A DNA stretch of 64,000 nt from Streptomyces sp. Act143 (GCF_003143935.1 NZ_QFRX01000001.1:1436071-1500070); one strand, 5' to 3'. Shown: positions 9,474 to 18,421, numbered from the stretch's first letter. Program-made: numbers and translations. The notes: generated by a model not told the origin, from the letters alone.

Positions 9474-12400
9474 CGCCCTGAGGGCAGTCGGTAGGACGCG
9501 GTGCCGTCCGCGAAGTCGAGGTACTCCACGCCCCGGGCGCGTGACAGGGGGGTGCGGCCTTCGCGGACGGTGTCCGGGTCGGAGGCGGGGATGCGCAGGG
9601 TCGCGGTGCTGTTGGCGGGCACGGCGGCCCGGTAGGTCAACTCGCTTCCCTCTACCGCCCATTGGCTGACGATCTCCCCGTACGGTGACCGGTGCGAACC
9701 CGTCACACGGGTGATCCTGCCCGTCGGGTCGAGGTGCGGCCTGAGGAAGAAGTGCCGAAAGCCCGGGTGGGCGGCGTCCTTGGCGATGCCCGCCATGCTC
9801 TCGTACATCCACTCCATGATCGCGCCGTAGGAGTAGTGGTTGAACGAGTTCATCGCGACCGGTCCGAAGCCGTCCTTCTTCGCGTACGAGTTCCAGCGCT
9901 CCCAGACCGTGGTGGCCCCGTTCCGCACCGAGAACAGCCAGGACGGCATCGCGTCCTGGTGCAGGAGCCGGTAGGCGAGGTCGGCGTGGCCGGTGTCGGT
10001 GAGCACGGGCGCGAGGACGTTCACGCCGAGGAAGCCGACGGAGAGGGTGTTCTCGGCGTGGTCGACGCGGGTGCTGTCGGGGTGGGCGGCCTTGTAGGCG
10101 GCGTCGTTGCCGATGTTCTCGGCCAGCATGGTGATCAGCCGGCGGCGCTGGGCCTCGGTGTCGTGGAAGCCGAGCTTCAGGATCCACAGCAGGGCGGTCT
10201 GGGTGTCGTCCTCGGTCCTGGTGGGGGTGTCGCCCGGGGTGGGCGGCGGGTCGCCGAGGCTGGAGCGGACGGTGAGGGTGCCGTTCTCGGTGCTCAGGTA
10301 CTTGGCGACGAAGGCGCGTTTGACGCGGGCGAAGAGGTCGTCGTAGGCGTGGCTCTCGGTGGTGCGGCCGGTGGCGCGGGCCATGTCGGCCATGAGCCGG
10401 GCGCTGTAGCCGTAGTAGACGTCGCTCATGAGCTGGGTGCTGGTGTTCTGGAAGGCCAGCCAGTCGCCGAAGATCGCGCCCTGTCCGGCGTAGGTGTCGC
10501 CGGTGCGTCGGTGGATCCAGTCCAGGTATGTGGTCATCGCCGCCCAACTGCGGTCGATGATCGTGGTGTCGCCGGACATCTGCCACACCGTCCAGGGCAG
10601 GACGACTCCGCAGTCCGCCCAACCGCTGGCCGGTATCGGCTGGTTGTAGCGGTTGCCGGGGGCCACCCAGGTGAACTGGGCGCCGTCCTGGCCGTAGATC
10701 CGCTGCGAGTCGATGAGGCTCTCCTCGAAGTGGCTGAGGAAATTGACCGCGTCGGCGTTGTAGAGGCCGGTGTTGGAGAACAGCTGGGTGTCGCCGGTCC
10801 AGCCGAGGCGTTCGTCGCGCTGGGGGCAGTCGGTCGGCACCCACAGGTAATTGCCGCGCTGGCCCCAACGGACGTTGCTGATCAGCTGGTTGACGTCGGT
10901 GTCGTCCGTGGTGACCGTGCCGATGTCGTGGAGGGCGGAGGTGGCGACCCGGCCGGTGAGGTCGCTCAGGGTCACGGTGCCGGTGGTGGTGACGGAGACG
11001 TAGCGGAAGCCGTAGAAGGTCAGCGAGTCCTGGTGGGTCTCGCCGTCCGGGGCGCCCTTGAGGACGTAGGTGCTGGTGGCCTTGGCGGAGCGGAGGTTGG
11101 CGCGGTAGACGGTGCCCGCCGGGCCGTCGGCGCCCGCGCTGTCGTCGTTGAGCATCTCGCCGGGCCGGACGGTGACTTGGGCGCCTTCGGGGCCGCGCAG
11201 CGAGTAGCGGGGGACGCCGACCATGTTCTGGCCGAGGTCGATCACGGCGGTCTCGCCGGGGTGGAGGGTGAGGGGGAGGGCGGCCGTGCGGTGCTCACCG
11301 GTCGCGTCGGTGTGGACGGTGACCGACTGCGGCCTGCGGTCCCACTCGGGGATCAGGCGGGCGCTCTCCCCCGGGTAGGCGACGAGCCGGGAGTCCGGGA
11401 ACCGCGCGGCGAAGCCGTGTTCCTCGACGCCGGACCAGCCGCCGGCGTCGTAGCCGTTCTCCGTCCAGCCGGGCAGTTCCCTGCGGGCGTCGTAGGTCTG
11501 CCCGTCGTAGATGTCGTCGGCGCGGTAGGGGCCGGTGTCCGTGGCCTTCCAGTCGGTGCCGGGTTCGGTCACGACGGTCTGGGTCGAGCCGTCGGCGTAG
11601 CGGATCAGGAGCTTGGCCTTGAGGGCGAGCCGGTCGCCGTCCGGGGAGTAGTACGTACTCCCCTCCGAGATCCGGCTGTTGTACCAGCCGTTGCCCAGCA
11701 CGGCGGCGAGCGTGACCTGCCGCTCCCCCGCGACGAGAGAGGTGACGTCGTAGGTCAGGTAGCTGACGCGGGCGTCGTAGTTCGTCCAGCCGGGCGTGAG
11801 CAGTTCACGGGTCGTCGCCCTGCCGTGCGGCACCGTGACCCGGCGGCCGTTGACGTAGGCGTCGTACACGCCGAGCGCGGACACGTAGAGCCGTGCCTCG
11901 TGCACCCGCCGGCCCGTCAGCTCCGCCTGCCGTCTCAGGAGGGGCGCGCCGGCGCTGTTCGGTGCCTTGCCCGCCATGCTGATCCAGCGGGCGCCGTCCC
12001 AGCCGGTGACGCCGTCGGTGCTGAGCAGGGCGGTCTCGAAGTGGGCGGGCGGGGCGGCGGGGAGCGCGCGGCCGTTCTCGTCCCAGACCCGGACCGTCCA
12101 GTGGTAGCGGGTGGAGGGGCGCAGCTCGTCGCCCGCGTGGCGGACCGCCACCGAGTCGGCGGAGGTGACCCGTCCGCTGTTCCAGACATCCGCGCGGCTC
12201 ACGGTGAGGCGGTCGGGCGCGGAGGCGACCAGGATCTGATAGGCCGTCTGGCGTCGGCCCCGGGTGGCGGAAGCGGTGCGCCAGCCGAATCTCGGCCGGG
12301 GGGCGTCCACGCCGAGGGGGTTCGTGCGGTGTTCGACGGTGAGGCCCTCGACGGCGGTCCGGTCTCCGGACGGCGCCGCCGCGGCCGGTCCCGCGCCGCC

Positions 12401-12502
12401 GATACCGCCCGCCACGGCCGCCGGCACGGCGCCCAGCGCCGTGGTGAGGACCGTCCTGCGGCGCACGGTCCCGCCGTTCGTGCTGTCGACTCCGTCTGTC
12501 AT
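9446..12502 (-). CDS. secreted alpha-L-rhamnosidase, glycoside hydrolase family 78
   Basis: Releases terminal L-rhamnose from glycosides or plant polysaccharides outside the cell. The 1018-residue protein begins with a twin-arginine-like signal (VRRRTVLTTALG at 13-24, Ala-rich cleavage region near 43). It then shows an immunoglobulin-like N domain, beta-sandwich domains (about 190-520), the (alpha/alpha)6 catalytic barrel (about 525-920) and a C-terminal beta domain. CPQRDERLGWTGD (559-571, Glu564) carries the usual general acid region, and GATTVWERWNSY (Glu868) the general base. Its promoter has the same LacI-type operator as rhaI, tying secretion of the enzyme to rhamnose catabolism. Confidence 0.93.
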   Translation of the reverse strand: MTDGVDSTNGGTVRRRTVLTTALGAVPAAVAGGIGGAGPAAAAPSGDRTAVEGLTVEHRTNPLGVDAPRPRFGWRTASATRGRRQTAYQILVASAPDRLTVSRADVWNSGRVTSADSVAVRHAGDELRPSTRYHWTVRVWDENGRALPAAPPAHFETALLSTDGVTGWDGARWISMAGKAPNSAGAPLLRRQAELTGRRVHEARLYVSALGVYDAYVNGRRVTVPHGRATTRELLTPGWTNYDARVSYLTYDVTSLVAGERQVTLAAVLGNGWYNSRISEGSTYYSPDGDRLALKAKLLIRYADGSTQTVVTEPGTDWKATDTGPYRADDIYDGQTYDARRELPGWTENGYDAGGWSGVEEHGFAARFPDSRLVAYPGESARLIPEWDRRPQSVTVHTDATGEHRTAALPLTLHPGETAVIDLGQNMVGVPRYSLRGPEGAQVTVRPGEMLNDDSAGADGPAGTVYRANLRSAKATSTYVLKGAPDGETHQDSLTFYGFRYVSVTTTGTVTLSDLTGRVATSALHDIGTVTTDDTDVNQLISNVRWGQRGNYLWVPTDCPQRDERLGWTGDTQLFSNTGLYNADAVNFLSHFEESLIDSQRIYGQDGAQFTWVAPGNRYNQPIPASGWADCGVVLPWTVWQMSGDTTIIDRSWAAMTTYLDWIHRRTGDTYAGQGAIFGDWLAFQNTSTQLMSDVYYGYSARLMADMARATGRTTESHAYDDLFARVKRAFVAKYLSTENGTLTVRSSLGDPPPTPGDTPTRTEDDTQTALLWILKLGFHDTEAQRRRLITMLAENIGNDAAYKAAHPDSTRVDHAENTLSVGFLGVNVLAPVLTDTGHADLAYRLLHQDAMPSWLFSVRNGATTVWERWNSYAKKDGFGPVAMNSFNHYSYGAIMEWMYESMAGIAKDAAHPGFRHFFLRPHLDPTGRITRVTGSHRSPYGEIVSQWAVEGSELTYRAAVPANSTATLRIPASDPDTVREGRTPLSRARGVEYLDFADGTASYRLPSGRYEVTSALG

Positions 12503-12540
12503 GCCGTTGTCCCTTCGGCCGCTCGTCGACTGTTCGGAGT

Positions 12541-12597
12541 TGTATCGATTCAGCCCATTCGACGGTTGAAGCTAGTGGCGGATGTGGCAGGTGTCCA
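12541..12597 (-). promoter_or_regulatory. promoter and LacI-type operator of the rhamnosidase gene
   Basis: On the reverse strand TGGACA (12597-12592) and TAGCTT (12574-12569) are 17 bases apart. Just downstream lies TGTATCGATTCA (12541-12552), a palindrome with one mismatch matching the rhaI-side operator pattern TGAAT-CG-WTTCA. The arrangement (operator after the -10 box) is the same as at rhaI. Confidence 0.55.
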
Positions 12598-12671
12598 TCG
12601 CTTCGGCGTGGCGCATTCCTGCCAGATTCCAACAGAACCGCCCAGTGGCTTAACGTGGCGAGAAGGCATCA

Positions 12672-12687
12672 TTTGAAACCGTTCAAA
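12672..12687. promoter_or_regulatory. palindrome TTTGAA-N4-TTCAAA between rhamnosidase and ABC ATPase genes
   Basis: Six-base perfect arms around ACCG, about 77 bases before the osmoprotectant-type ATPase start and 170 before the rhamnosidase start. It partly resembles the LacI-type sites (TGAAACCGTTCA core). It could serve either divergent gene; which one cannot be told from sequence. Confidence 0.4.
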
Positions 12688-12763
12688 ACCGGAGCAAGCC
12701 ATTCACCAACCGGTGGGACCGTGCCGGAGGGCGTGATCGCACGGGCGCCGTTAGCGTGAGGTC

Positions 12764-13918
12764 ATGATCCGGTTCGAGCAGGTCAGCAAGCGGTATCCGG
12801 ACGGTACGACGGCCGTGGACGACCTCAGTTTCGAAGTGTCCGAGGGCGAACTCGTCACGCTCGTGGGCCCGTCCGGCTGCGGCAAGACGACGACCATGAT
12901 GATGGTCAACCGGCTGATCGAGCCGACCTCGGGCCGGATCTACGTGAACGGCGACGACATCGCCGGCGTCGACCCGGTACGGCTGCGGCGCCGCATCGGG
13001 TACGTCATCCAGCAGGTCGGCCTCTTCCCGCACCGCACGATCCTCGACAACACCGCGACCGTCCCGGCGCTCGTCGGCTGGAAGAAGGCGAAGGCGCGGG
13101 CCCGCGCCGCCGAACTGCTCGACCTGGTGGGCCTCGACCCCAAGCGGTACGGGCCGCGCTACCCCGACCAGCTGTCCGGCGGGCAGCGGCAACGGGTCGG
13201 CGTGGCGCGGGCGCTGGCCGCCGATCCCCCGGTGCTGCTGATGGACGAGCCGTTCGGCGCGGTCGACCCGGTGGTGCGCGAGCAGTTGCAGGACGAGTTC
13301 CTGCGGATGCAGGCCGCCGTGCGCAAGACGGTGCTGCTGGTGACGCACGACATCGAGGAGGCGGTACGGCTGGGCGACCGGATCGCCGTGTACGGGCAGG
13401 GCCGCATCGAGCAGTTCGACACGCCCGGCACGGTGCTGGGGGCTCCGGCGACGCCGTACGTGGCCGAGTTCGTGGGCGCCGATCGGGGCCTGAAGCGGCT
13501 GTCGGTCACCGAGATCGAGGCCGACGACCTGGAACAGCCGCCGCTGGCCCGCCTGGACGAGCCGACCCGGGCGGCGGCCGAGCGGCTGGGGGCGGAAGGA
13601 GCGCGCTGGGCAGTGGTGCTCGACGAGGACGGCACACTGCACGGCTGGATCGGCGTCGACGACCTCGCGACGGACGGGACGGTCGGGGACCACGCGCACC
13701 GGATGAACGCCTGGGTGCCGGTGGGCGCACCCCTGAAACAGGCCTTCGGGGTGATGCTCCAGCACGACGCCGGGTGGGTCGCGGTACTGGACGGGGCGCG
13801 CTTCCTGGGCGTGCTGACCCCGGCGAAGCTGCACGAGGCGCTGCGGCGCTCGGTGGACGCGGACGCGCTCGGGGTGGCGCGGGACCAGGTGCGGTTCGAC
13901 TCGGTGGCGGACGCGTAG
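12764..13918 (+). CDS. osmoprotectant-type (OpuCA/ProV-like) ABC transporter ATP-binding protein
   Basis: Energises import of glycine betaine, choline or proline-type solutes. The 384-residue protein has Walker A GPSGCGKTTTMMM (near 33-45), signature LSGGQRQRVGVARAL, Walker B LLMDEPFGAVDP and the H-loop VTHDIEEA. The C-terminal 120 residues look like a degenerate CBS-domain pair (AVVLDEDGTLHGWIGVDDL, then WVAVLDGARFLGVLTP), typical of OpuCA/ProV and used for sensing ionic strength. The two permeases and binding protein that should partner it lie at 17486-19766 on the other strand, separated by about 3.5 kb of unrelated genes. Confidence 0.88.
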   Translation: MIRFEQVSKRYPDGTTAVDDLSFEVSEGELVTLVGPSGCGKTTTMMMVNRLIEPTSGRIYVNGDDIAGVDPVRLRRRIGYVIQQVGLFPHRTILDNTATVPALVGWKKAKARARAAELLDLVGLDPKRYGPRYPDQLSGGQRQRVGVARALAADPPVLLMDEPFGAVDPVVREQLQDEFLRMQAAVRKTVLLVTHDIEEAVRLGDRIAVYGQGRIEQFDTPGTVLGAPATPYVAEFVGADRGLKRLSVTEIEADDLEQPPLARLDEPTRAAAERLGAEGARWAVVLDEDGTLHGWIGVDDLATDGTVGDHAHRMNAWVPVGAPLKQAFGVMLQHDAGWVAVLDGARFLGVLTPAKLHEALRRSVDADALGVARDQVRFDSVADA

Positions 13919-13974
13919 CCGGGCGCCCCGTCCCCGTGCGGCCGACTGCCTCGCGAGCCGGCATACGAAAGGCA

Positions 13975-13992
13975 GGGAGTCCTTCAACTCCC
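13975..13992. terminator. hairpin after the OpuCA-like gene
   Basis: GGGAGT (13975-13980) and ACTCCC (13987-13992) form a perfect six-base stem with a CCTTCA loop, 57 bases after the stop. There is no T-run, as is usual in Streptomyces. It would insulate the following glycosyltransferase promoter. Confidence 0.4.
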
Positions 13993-14017
13993 CGCCACTA
14001 TCAACCTATAGCGCACC

Positions 14018-14041
14018 GGGGGGCTTGCGGCAAGACCCCCC
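14018..14041 (+). promoter_or_regulatory. rifamycin-associated element (RAE)-like palindrome
   Basis: The core GGGGCTTGCGGCAAGACCCC (14020-14039) is flanked by further G and C bases that extend the inverted repeat. From memory, this CTTGC-GGCAAG palindrome between G4 and C4 arms is the rifamycin-associated element found upstream of rifamycin-inactivating or protecting genes (rph, rgt, rox, arr, helR) in actinomycetes, with one base differing here. It ends 57 bases before the glycosyltransferase start and is the best evidence for that gene's role. Confidence 0.72.
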
Positions 14042-14098
14042 TCATGCCGCAGAATCTCCGGCCTGACCGCCTGGACCAGCGGAAACGGGAGTTTTGCA

Positions 14099-15334
14099 GT
14101 GCGTGTATTGCTGATGGCGTACGGATCGCGTGGGGACATCGAACCGCTGGCGGGGCTGGCGGCGGCACTGCGGCAACTCGGTGTCGAGGTGCGGGCGTGC
14201 GTGCCTCCGGACGAGGAGCTCGCCGCGCTGCTGACCGGCGCCGGTGCGGAGGTGGTGGCGTTCGGCTCGTCGGTGCGGGCGCTGGTGACGGGGGCACGGG
14301 GACCGTCCCCCGATCTCGCCTTCAAGGTCGCGGCCGAGTTGGTCGCGGGGCACTTCGCTGAGGTGGCCGCGGCGGCCGAAGGGTGTGACGCGCTGCTGGC
14401 GACCGGCCTGATGCCGGCCGGCGCGCGGTCGGTGGCCGAGCACTTGGGCATCCCCTACGTGCTCGCCAGTTTCCATCCGTGCGGCCTGCCGTCGTCGCGG
14501 TACGCGCCGCTGAAGCGGCCGGGCAAGCCGAACCCGCCGGGCGTGACCGACCTCAAGGAACTGTGGCGCCTGGACGCCGAGCGCGTGAACGCCCTGTACG
14601 GCGAGGCCCTCAACACCCACCGGGCGGCGCTCGGCATGCCGCCGGTGGACAACGTCCGCGACCACGTCCTCACCGAGCGCCCGTGGCTGGCCGCGGACCC
14701 GGCGCTGGGCCCGTGGCAGGAGATGACCGATCTCGAACTGGTGCCGACCGGCGCGTGGATCCGGCCGGACGACCGGCCGCTCCCGGCCGACCTGGAGGCG
14801 TTCCTGGCGGCCGGCGCGCCCCCGGTGTACGTGGGGTTCGGCAGCATGGCGATGCATGCCGCGAGCGATGTCGCCCCGGTGGCGATCGCGGCGGTCCGCG
14901 CGCAGGGCCGTTGGGTGCTGCTGGGGCGCGGCTGGGCGGACCTGGCGCCGGCCGACGGGCAGGACGACTGCTTCGCCGTCGGCGACGTCAACCACCAGGC
15001 GCTGTTCCCCCGGGTGGCCGCCGTCGTCCATCACGGCGGCGCGGGTACGACGACCACGGCCGCGCGGTCCGGTGCTCCGCAGGTGATCGTCCCGCAGGTC
15101 GCGGACCAGCCGCTGTGGGCGGCCCGAGTGGCCGAGCTGGGCATCGGCGTGGCGCACGACGGTCCGGCGCCGACCGTCGCGTCGCTGTCGGCCGCACTGG
15201 AGACGGCCCTGTCCCCGGCGGTGCGCGAGCGGGCCCGGGCGGTGGCGGGCACGATGCGCACCGACGGGGCGATGATCGCCGCGAAGCTGCTGATCGACGA
15301 GATCGGCCGGGAGAGGCGGCCCGCACCCGCGTGA
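14099..15334 (+). CDS. rgt: GT1/MGT-family glycosyltransferase, probable rifamycin glycosyltransferase
   Basis: GT-B fold UDP-sugar glycosyltransferase of 411 residues. The N-terminal acceptor domain begins VRVLLMAYGSRGDIEPLAGL; the C-terminal donor domain carries the signature VVHHGGAGTTTTAARSGAPQ followed by PQVADQPLWAARV, where the HGGxGT and DQ elements hold the nucleotide sugar. The GTG at 14099 is set by ACGGGAG seven bases upstream. Family members modify macrolides, glycopeptides or rifamycins. The RAE-like palindrome directly upstream makes rifamycin inactivation by glycosylation the leading hypothesis. It is a single gene, flanked by a DUF3224 gene, with no biosynthetic genes nearby, as expected for a stand-alone resistance gene. 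Confidence 0.75.
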   Translation: MRVLLMAYGSRGDIEPLAGLAAALRQLGVEVRACVPPDEELAALLTGAGAEVVAFGSSVRALVTGARGPSPDLAFKVAAELVAGHFAEVAAAAEGCDALLATGLMPAGARSVAEHLGIPYVLASFHPCGLPSSRYAPLKRPGKPNPPGVTDLKELWRLDAERVNALYGEALNTHRAALGMPPVDNVRDHVLTERPWLAADPALGPWQEMTDLELVPTGAWIRPDDRPLPADLEAFLAAGAPPVYVGFGSMAMHAASDVAPVAIAAVRAQGRWVLLGRGWADLAPADGQDDCFAVGDVNHQALFPRVAAVVHHGGAGTTTTAARSGAPQVIVPQVADQPLWAARVAELGIGVAHDGPAPTVASLSAALETALSPAVRERARAVAGTMRTDGAMIAAKLLIDEIGRERRPAPA

Positions 15335-15389
15335 TGCCCGCCGGGGCGGGACCGGGGTCGTTGTCAGTGGTGCGTCCTACGCTCGGGGC

Positions 15390-15815
15390 ATGAGAGCTTC
15401 GGGAACGTTCAAGGTCGCGGACTTCACACCGGCCCCGGTGCCGGCACCGGGCATCGAGACGGCCGTGCCGGTCGGTGTCGCCACGATGGAGAAGATGTAC
15501 GAGGGCGAGGTCACGGGGCGCTCGGCCACCCTGTTCACCGCCGCGTACGACCAGGGGTCCGGCGTCGGTACGTATGTCGCGATGGAGTCCTTCGAGGGCA
15601 CGCTCGACGGCCGGGCGGGCGCTTTCAACTTCGCGCACTCGGCGACGACCCTGGGCACGGACCGGCAGAGCGAGTTCTTCGTGATCGTCCCGGGCAGCGG
15701 TTCGGGAGAGCTGACCGGGATCACCGGCTCGGGCGGCATCGCGGTCGACGCGGACGGCACGCACCGGGTGTGGTTCGAGTACGACCTCGGCACGCAACGG
15801 CCGTCCGACGGCTAA
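15390..15815 (+). CDS. DUF3224 family protein
   Basis: A 141-residue cytosolic protein starting MRASGTFKVADFTP, without signal peptide or membrane segment. It shows the repeating beta pattern of DUF3224 (KMYEGEVTGRSATLFTAAYD, SFEGTLDGRAGAFNFAHS, GTDRQSEFFVIVPGSGSGEL), an allene oxide cyclase/dirigent-like barrel of unknown function. It has its own short upstream region (55 bases after rgt). The stop overlaps the convergent membrane-protein gene by four bases. Confidence 0.8.
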   Translation: MRASGTFKVADFTPAPVPAPGIETAVPVGVATMEKMYEGEVTGRSATLFTAAYDQGSGVGTYVAMESFEGTLDGRAGAFNFAHSATTLGTDRQSEFFVIVPGSGSGELTGITGSGGIAVDADGTHRVWFEYDLGTQRPSDG

Positions 15816-16738
15816 CTCTTGCTCGGCCGGCGCGCGGCGTCCCGCCCGAGGATGCCGAAGGCCCAGCGCTCGTTGAAGCCCGCCACGAAACCGACCGCGC
15901 ACCAGAATCCCCAGAACTCGGTGCCCTTGACGGGCGCGCCCGGGTGGCCGGGAGCGGGGCAGATGTCGGCCGCCGTGGCGGGCACCTCGAAGACCGGCAC
16001 CATTCCGCCGCTGAGGAGGAAGTAGACGGCCAGCGCGAGGACCCAGCCGACGAACACCCGGTAGAGGCCCTCGTGCCGCATGCTGCGGGCCATCTGGCCG
16101 GGGACGGCCACGCCTTCCCGGCCGTTGGTCTGCCGCCGCGCCAGCTGGTCCGCGCTGCCCCGCAGCCGTACCAGCACACTGAGCACCGCGCCGAAGGCAC
16201 CGACCCCGCCGCACACGAACGCGCCCAGCAGGCTCCAGCGGTTGGTGCAGTTGAGGGTGATGCCCAGCGCGCCGAGCAGACCGACGCCGCCCAGCAGCGG
16301 CAGCGCGAGCAGCACCAGGCTCGCGGCGGAGCCCAGACCGAGGCCGATGTTGAGGCCGCGGCTGACGGCCGTCGCACTGTCCTGGGCGAGGCGGCCCCGC
16401 AGGTCGGCGATCTCCTCGTCGAGGTACTCGGACAGATGCTCGTTCGGCTTGGCGTCACCGAGCCGCGGGTCGCTCAGCGCGTTGCCGAGCACGCGTCGCA
16501 CGGTGGCCCGGGCCGAGACCCGGGTCCGCTGTTCGAAGGCGCTCTGCGAGGCCCCGTAGAGCAGTTGCAGCTGGAGCTGCTGCTCCGGGTACAGATCTCC
16601 GAACTGCACATAGGCGCGGTCGAGCCCGGCCGCCACCACATCCATGAGTCCCTCGGGCCGCAGTTCGCTGTCCGCCCGGTCGACCGATTCGCGTGTTCCC
16701 CGCCACCACGGGTGACGGTTTCCCCCGTTGTCCCCCAT
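15812..16738 (-). CDS. hypothetical integral membrane protein
   Basis: No family recognised. The 308-residue protein has a soluble, charged N-terminal part (about 1-130), including a DEEIADLRGRLAQDSATAVSR helix region. Four hydrophobic segments follow: LGLGSAASLVLLALPLLGGV, LLGAFVCGGVGAFGAVLSVL, VFVGWVLALAVYFLLSGG and a shorter FWGFWCAVGFVAGFNERWAF. The last has the FxxGFxExW look of small predicted channel or sensor proteins. Composition is like its neighbours. Probably monocistronic. Confidence 0.75.
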   Translation of the reverse strand: MGDNGGNRHPWWRGTRESVDRADSELRPEGLMDVVAAGLDRAYVQFGDLYPEQQLQLQLLYGASQSAFEQRTRVSARATVRRVLGNALSDPRLGDAKPNEHLSEYLDEEIADLRGRLAQDSATAVSRGLNIGLGLGSAASLVLLALPLLGGVGLLGALGITLNCTNRWSLLGAFVCGGVGAFGAVLSVLVRLRGSADQLARRQTNGREGVAVPGQMARSMRHEGLYRVFVGWVLALAVYFLLSGGMVPVFEVPATAADICPAPGHPGAPVKGTEFWGFWCAVGFVAGFNERWAFGILGRDAARRPSKS

Positions 16739-16821
16739 GCACTGGGTGTACCCGCCCCGGCGGGCGTCGGAAAGGGCCGCCGCGGCACCAGTACGGTCAC
16801 CGACGTCACGGACCCGTCACG

Positions 16822-17448
16822 TCAGGTGAGGACGATCGGGCAGCCGCGGCGCAGGGAGTGCTGGGCGGCGCGGAGGAAGAGGGCGACGTAGAAGGCGGCG
16901 TCCAGGTCCTCGGCCCAGGGGCCGGGGCGGGCGGCGGCGGTCTCCTTGGCCGGGCCGTCGAGGAACCAGGTGGTGAGATCGAGGTTGTCGCAGGCGACCG
17001 GTATCGCGTCGACCGGCAGCCCGACGGCGTCGGCCAGCCGCTCGGCGAGGGCGAGGACCCGAGGGGCCCCGGCGATCACCGTCGTGTCCGAGTACGCCGA
17101 CTCGAAGGGCAGCTCGACTTCTTCCTCGAGCGGCGACGGCACCATGACCGTCCAGCCGCAGAGAGAGTCCACGTCCTCTTCCGACAGGTGCACGCTGCAC
17201 AGTCCGAGGAAACCGTCCATCGGCGGGACGAGCTTCTCCTCGAACTGCGCTCCGGAGCCGCGGACGAACTCGGTGTCCTCGGGCACGGACTCGTAGGGCG
17301 GCAGCCCGCGCCGTCTCAGCTCCTCGTTCAGTCCCGTGGCGACAGCTCCGAATCCGCCGCCCTCCTCGCCCTCGCCCTCGTCCGCGTACTCGTCCCCGTC
17401 TTCGGCGAACCACTCGTCCGCGCCGACGCTCACCAGGTAGATCCCCAT
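16822..17448 (-). CDS. hypothetical acidic cytosolic protein
   Basis: 208 residues if translation begins at MGIYLVSVGADEWF (17448); an upstream in-frame start would add ten unlikely residues. Residues 18-32 are very acidic (DGDEYADEGEGEEGG). The rest is a globular alpha/beta mixture with VMVPSPLEEEVELPFES and a C-terminal ARAAQHSLRRG-type helix. No transmembrane segment, signal or known motif. The shape faintly recalls DUF1877-like proteins, but I cannot assign it. It lies 37 bases downstream of the binding-protein gene on the same strand and may share its message. Confidence 0.65.
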   Translation of the reverse strand: MGIYLVSVGADEWFAEDGDEYADEGEGEEGGGFGAVATGLNEELRRRGLPPYESVPEDTEFVRGSGAQFEEKLVPPMDGFLGLCSVHLSEEDVDSLCGWTVMVPSPLEEEVELPFESAYSDTTVIAGAPRVLALAERLADAVGLPVDAIPVACDNLDLTTWFLDGPAKETAAARPGPWAEDLDAAFYVALFLRAAQHSLRRGCPIVLT

Positions 17449-17485
17449 GCCCCGCAACGTACAGGGCCCCACTGACAACGCCGGT

Positions 17486-18421
17486 TCACTTCAGCAGGCC
17501 CTTGTCCTCCAGATAAGCCCGCGCCACATCCCGCGCCAACCGCCGCCAGCTGTCCACCTGTTGGTTCATCGACGCGAGGTCCGCCGTCGTCAGCACGGCG
17601 TTGAGCTTGCCCAGCGCCTTCGTGACGCCCTCGCTGCCGGCGCGGGCGCGATTGACGACGGGCACGATGTAGTCGGCGTTCTGGAGATGCTTGTCGTCGG
17701 CCAGCAGTACCAGACCGAAGTCGCTCAGCGTGGCGTCGGTCGTGGTCGTCAGCACCATCTGGTCGTGCCCGCTCTGCACGGCCCGCTTGGCCTGCGTGGT
17801 GCCCACCCCCTTCGGATCGACGCCGCTGATGCCGATGCCGTAGGTCTTCTTCAACCCCGGTGCGCAGTAGGGCCGTTGGACGCACTCGTCACCGGCCGCG
17901 AGCCGGACCGTCAGCCCGGACGCGCCGAGGTCGCTCAAGGTCCTCAGGTCGTGCTCGCGGGCGTAGGACGCGGCGACCGCGAACGCGTTCTGGTCCACCG
18001 CCCGCCCGGGGTCGAGGACCGTGAGACCGCGCGGCGCGGCCAGCCGCCGCAGGGCCGTCATCGTGGCGCCGAGGTCCGGCGAGCCGACCGGGGCCGCGTC
18101 GGCGCCGTGCGTCTTGGCGTTGAGCCAGTCGGCGAAGGTGGCCGCGTATTCGGGCACGACGTCGATCTGGCCCGATTCCAGGGCCGGTTCGTACAGCTCA
18201 CGGTTGGCCACGGTCAGCAGGGACGTCCGGTAGCCGGCCTGGTCCAGCAGCAGCGCGTACATCTGGGCGAGCAGGTCGCTCTCGGTGAAGCCGGCGGAGC
18301 CGATGGTCAGATGGCGGCTGTCACCGGGTGCCGCCGTGACCGCGCCCTGGTTCTCCAGGGAGGGCCCGGTGGCACAGCCCGTCAGCAGCAAGGCGGCCAG
18401 TGCTCCCCAGCACCGTCTCAT
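17486..18421 (-). CDS. osmoprotectant ABC transporter substrate-binding lipoprotein
   Basis: Extracytoplasmic solute receptor of the OpuBC/OpuCC type. The 311-residue precursor begins MRRCWGALAALLLTGCATG, a lipoprotein signal with lipobox LTGC (Cys16). The mature part has the OpuAC-domain hallmarks LTIGSAGFTESDLLAQMYALL, QIDVVPEYAATFADWL and the DAKHLQNADYIVPVVN-like second lobe. The ATG at 18421 overlaps the stop of the upstream permease (ATGA). Ligand (betaine, choline or similar) cannot be read from sequence. Confidence 0.88.
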   Translation of the reverse strand: MRRCWGALAALLLTGCATGPSLENQGAVTAAPGDSRHLTIGSAGFTESDLLAQMYALLLDQAGYRTSLLTVANRELYEPALESGQIDVVPEYAATFADWLNAKTHGADAAPVGSPDLGATMTALRRLAAPRGLTVLDPGRAVDQNAFAVAASYAREHDLRTLSDLGASGLTVRLAAGDECVQRPYCAPGLKKTYGIGISGVDPKGVGTTQAKRAVQSGHDQMVLTTTTDATLSDFGLVLLADDKHLQNADYIVPVVNRARAGSEGVTKALGKLNAVLTTADLASMNQQVDSWRRLARDVARAYLEDKGLLK

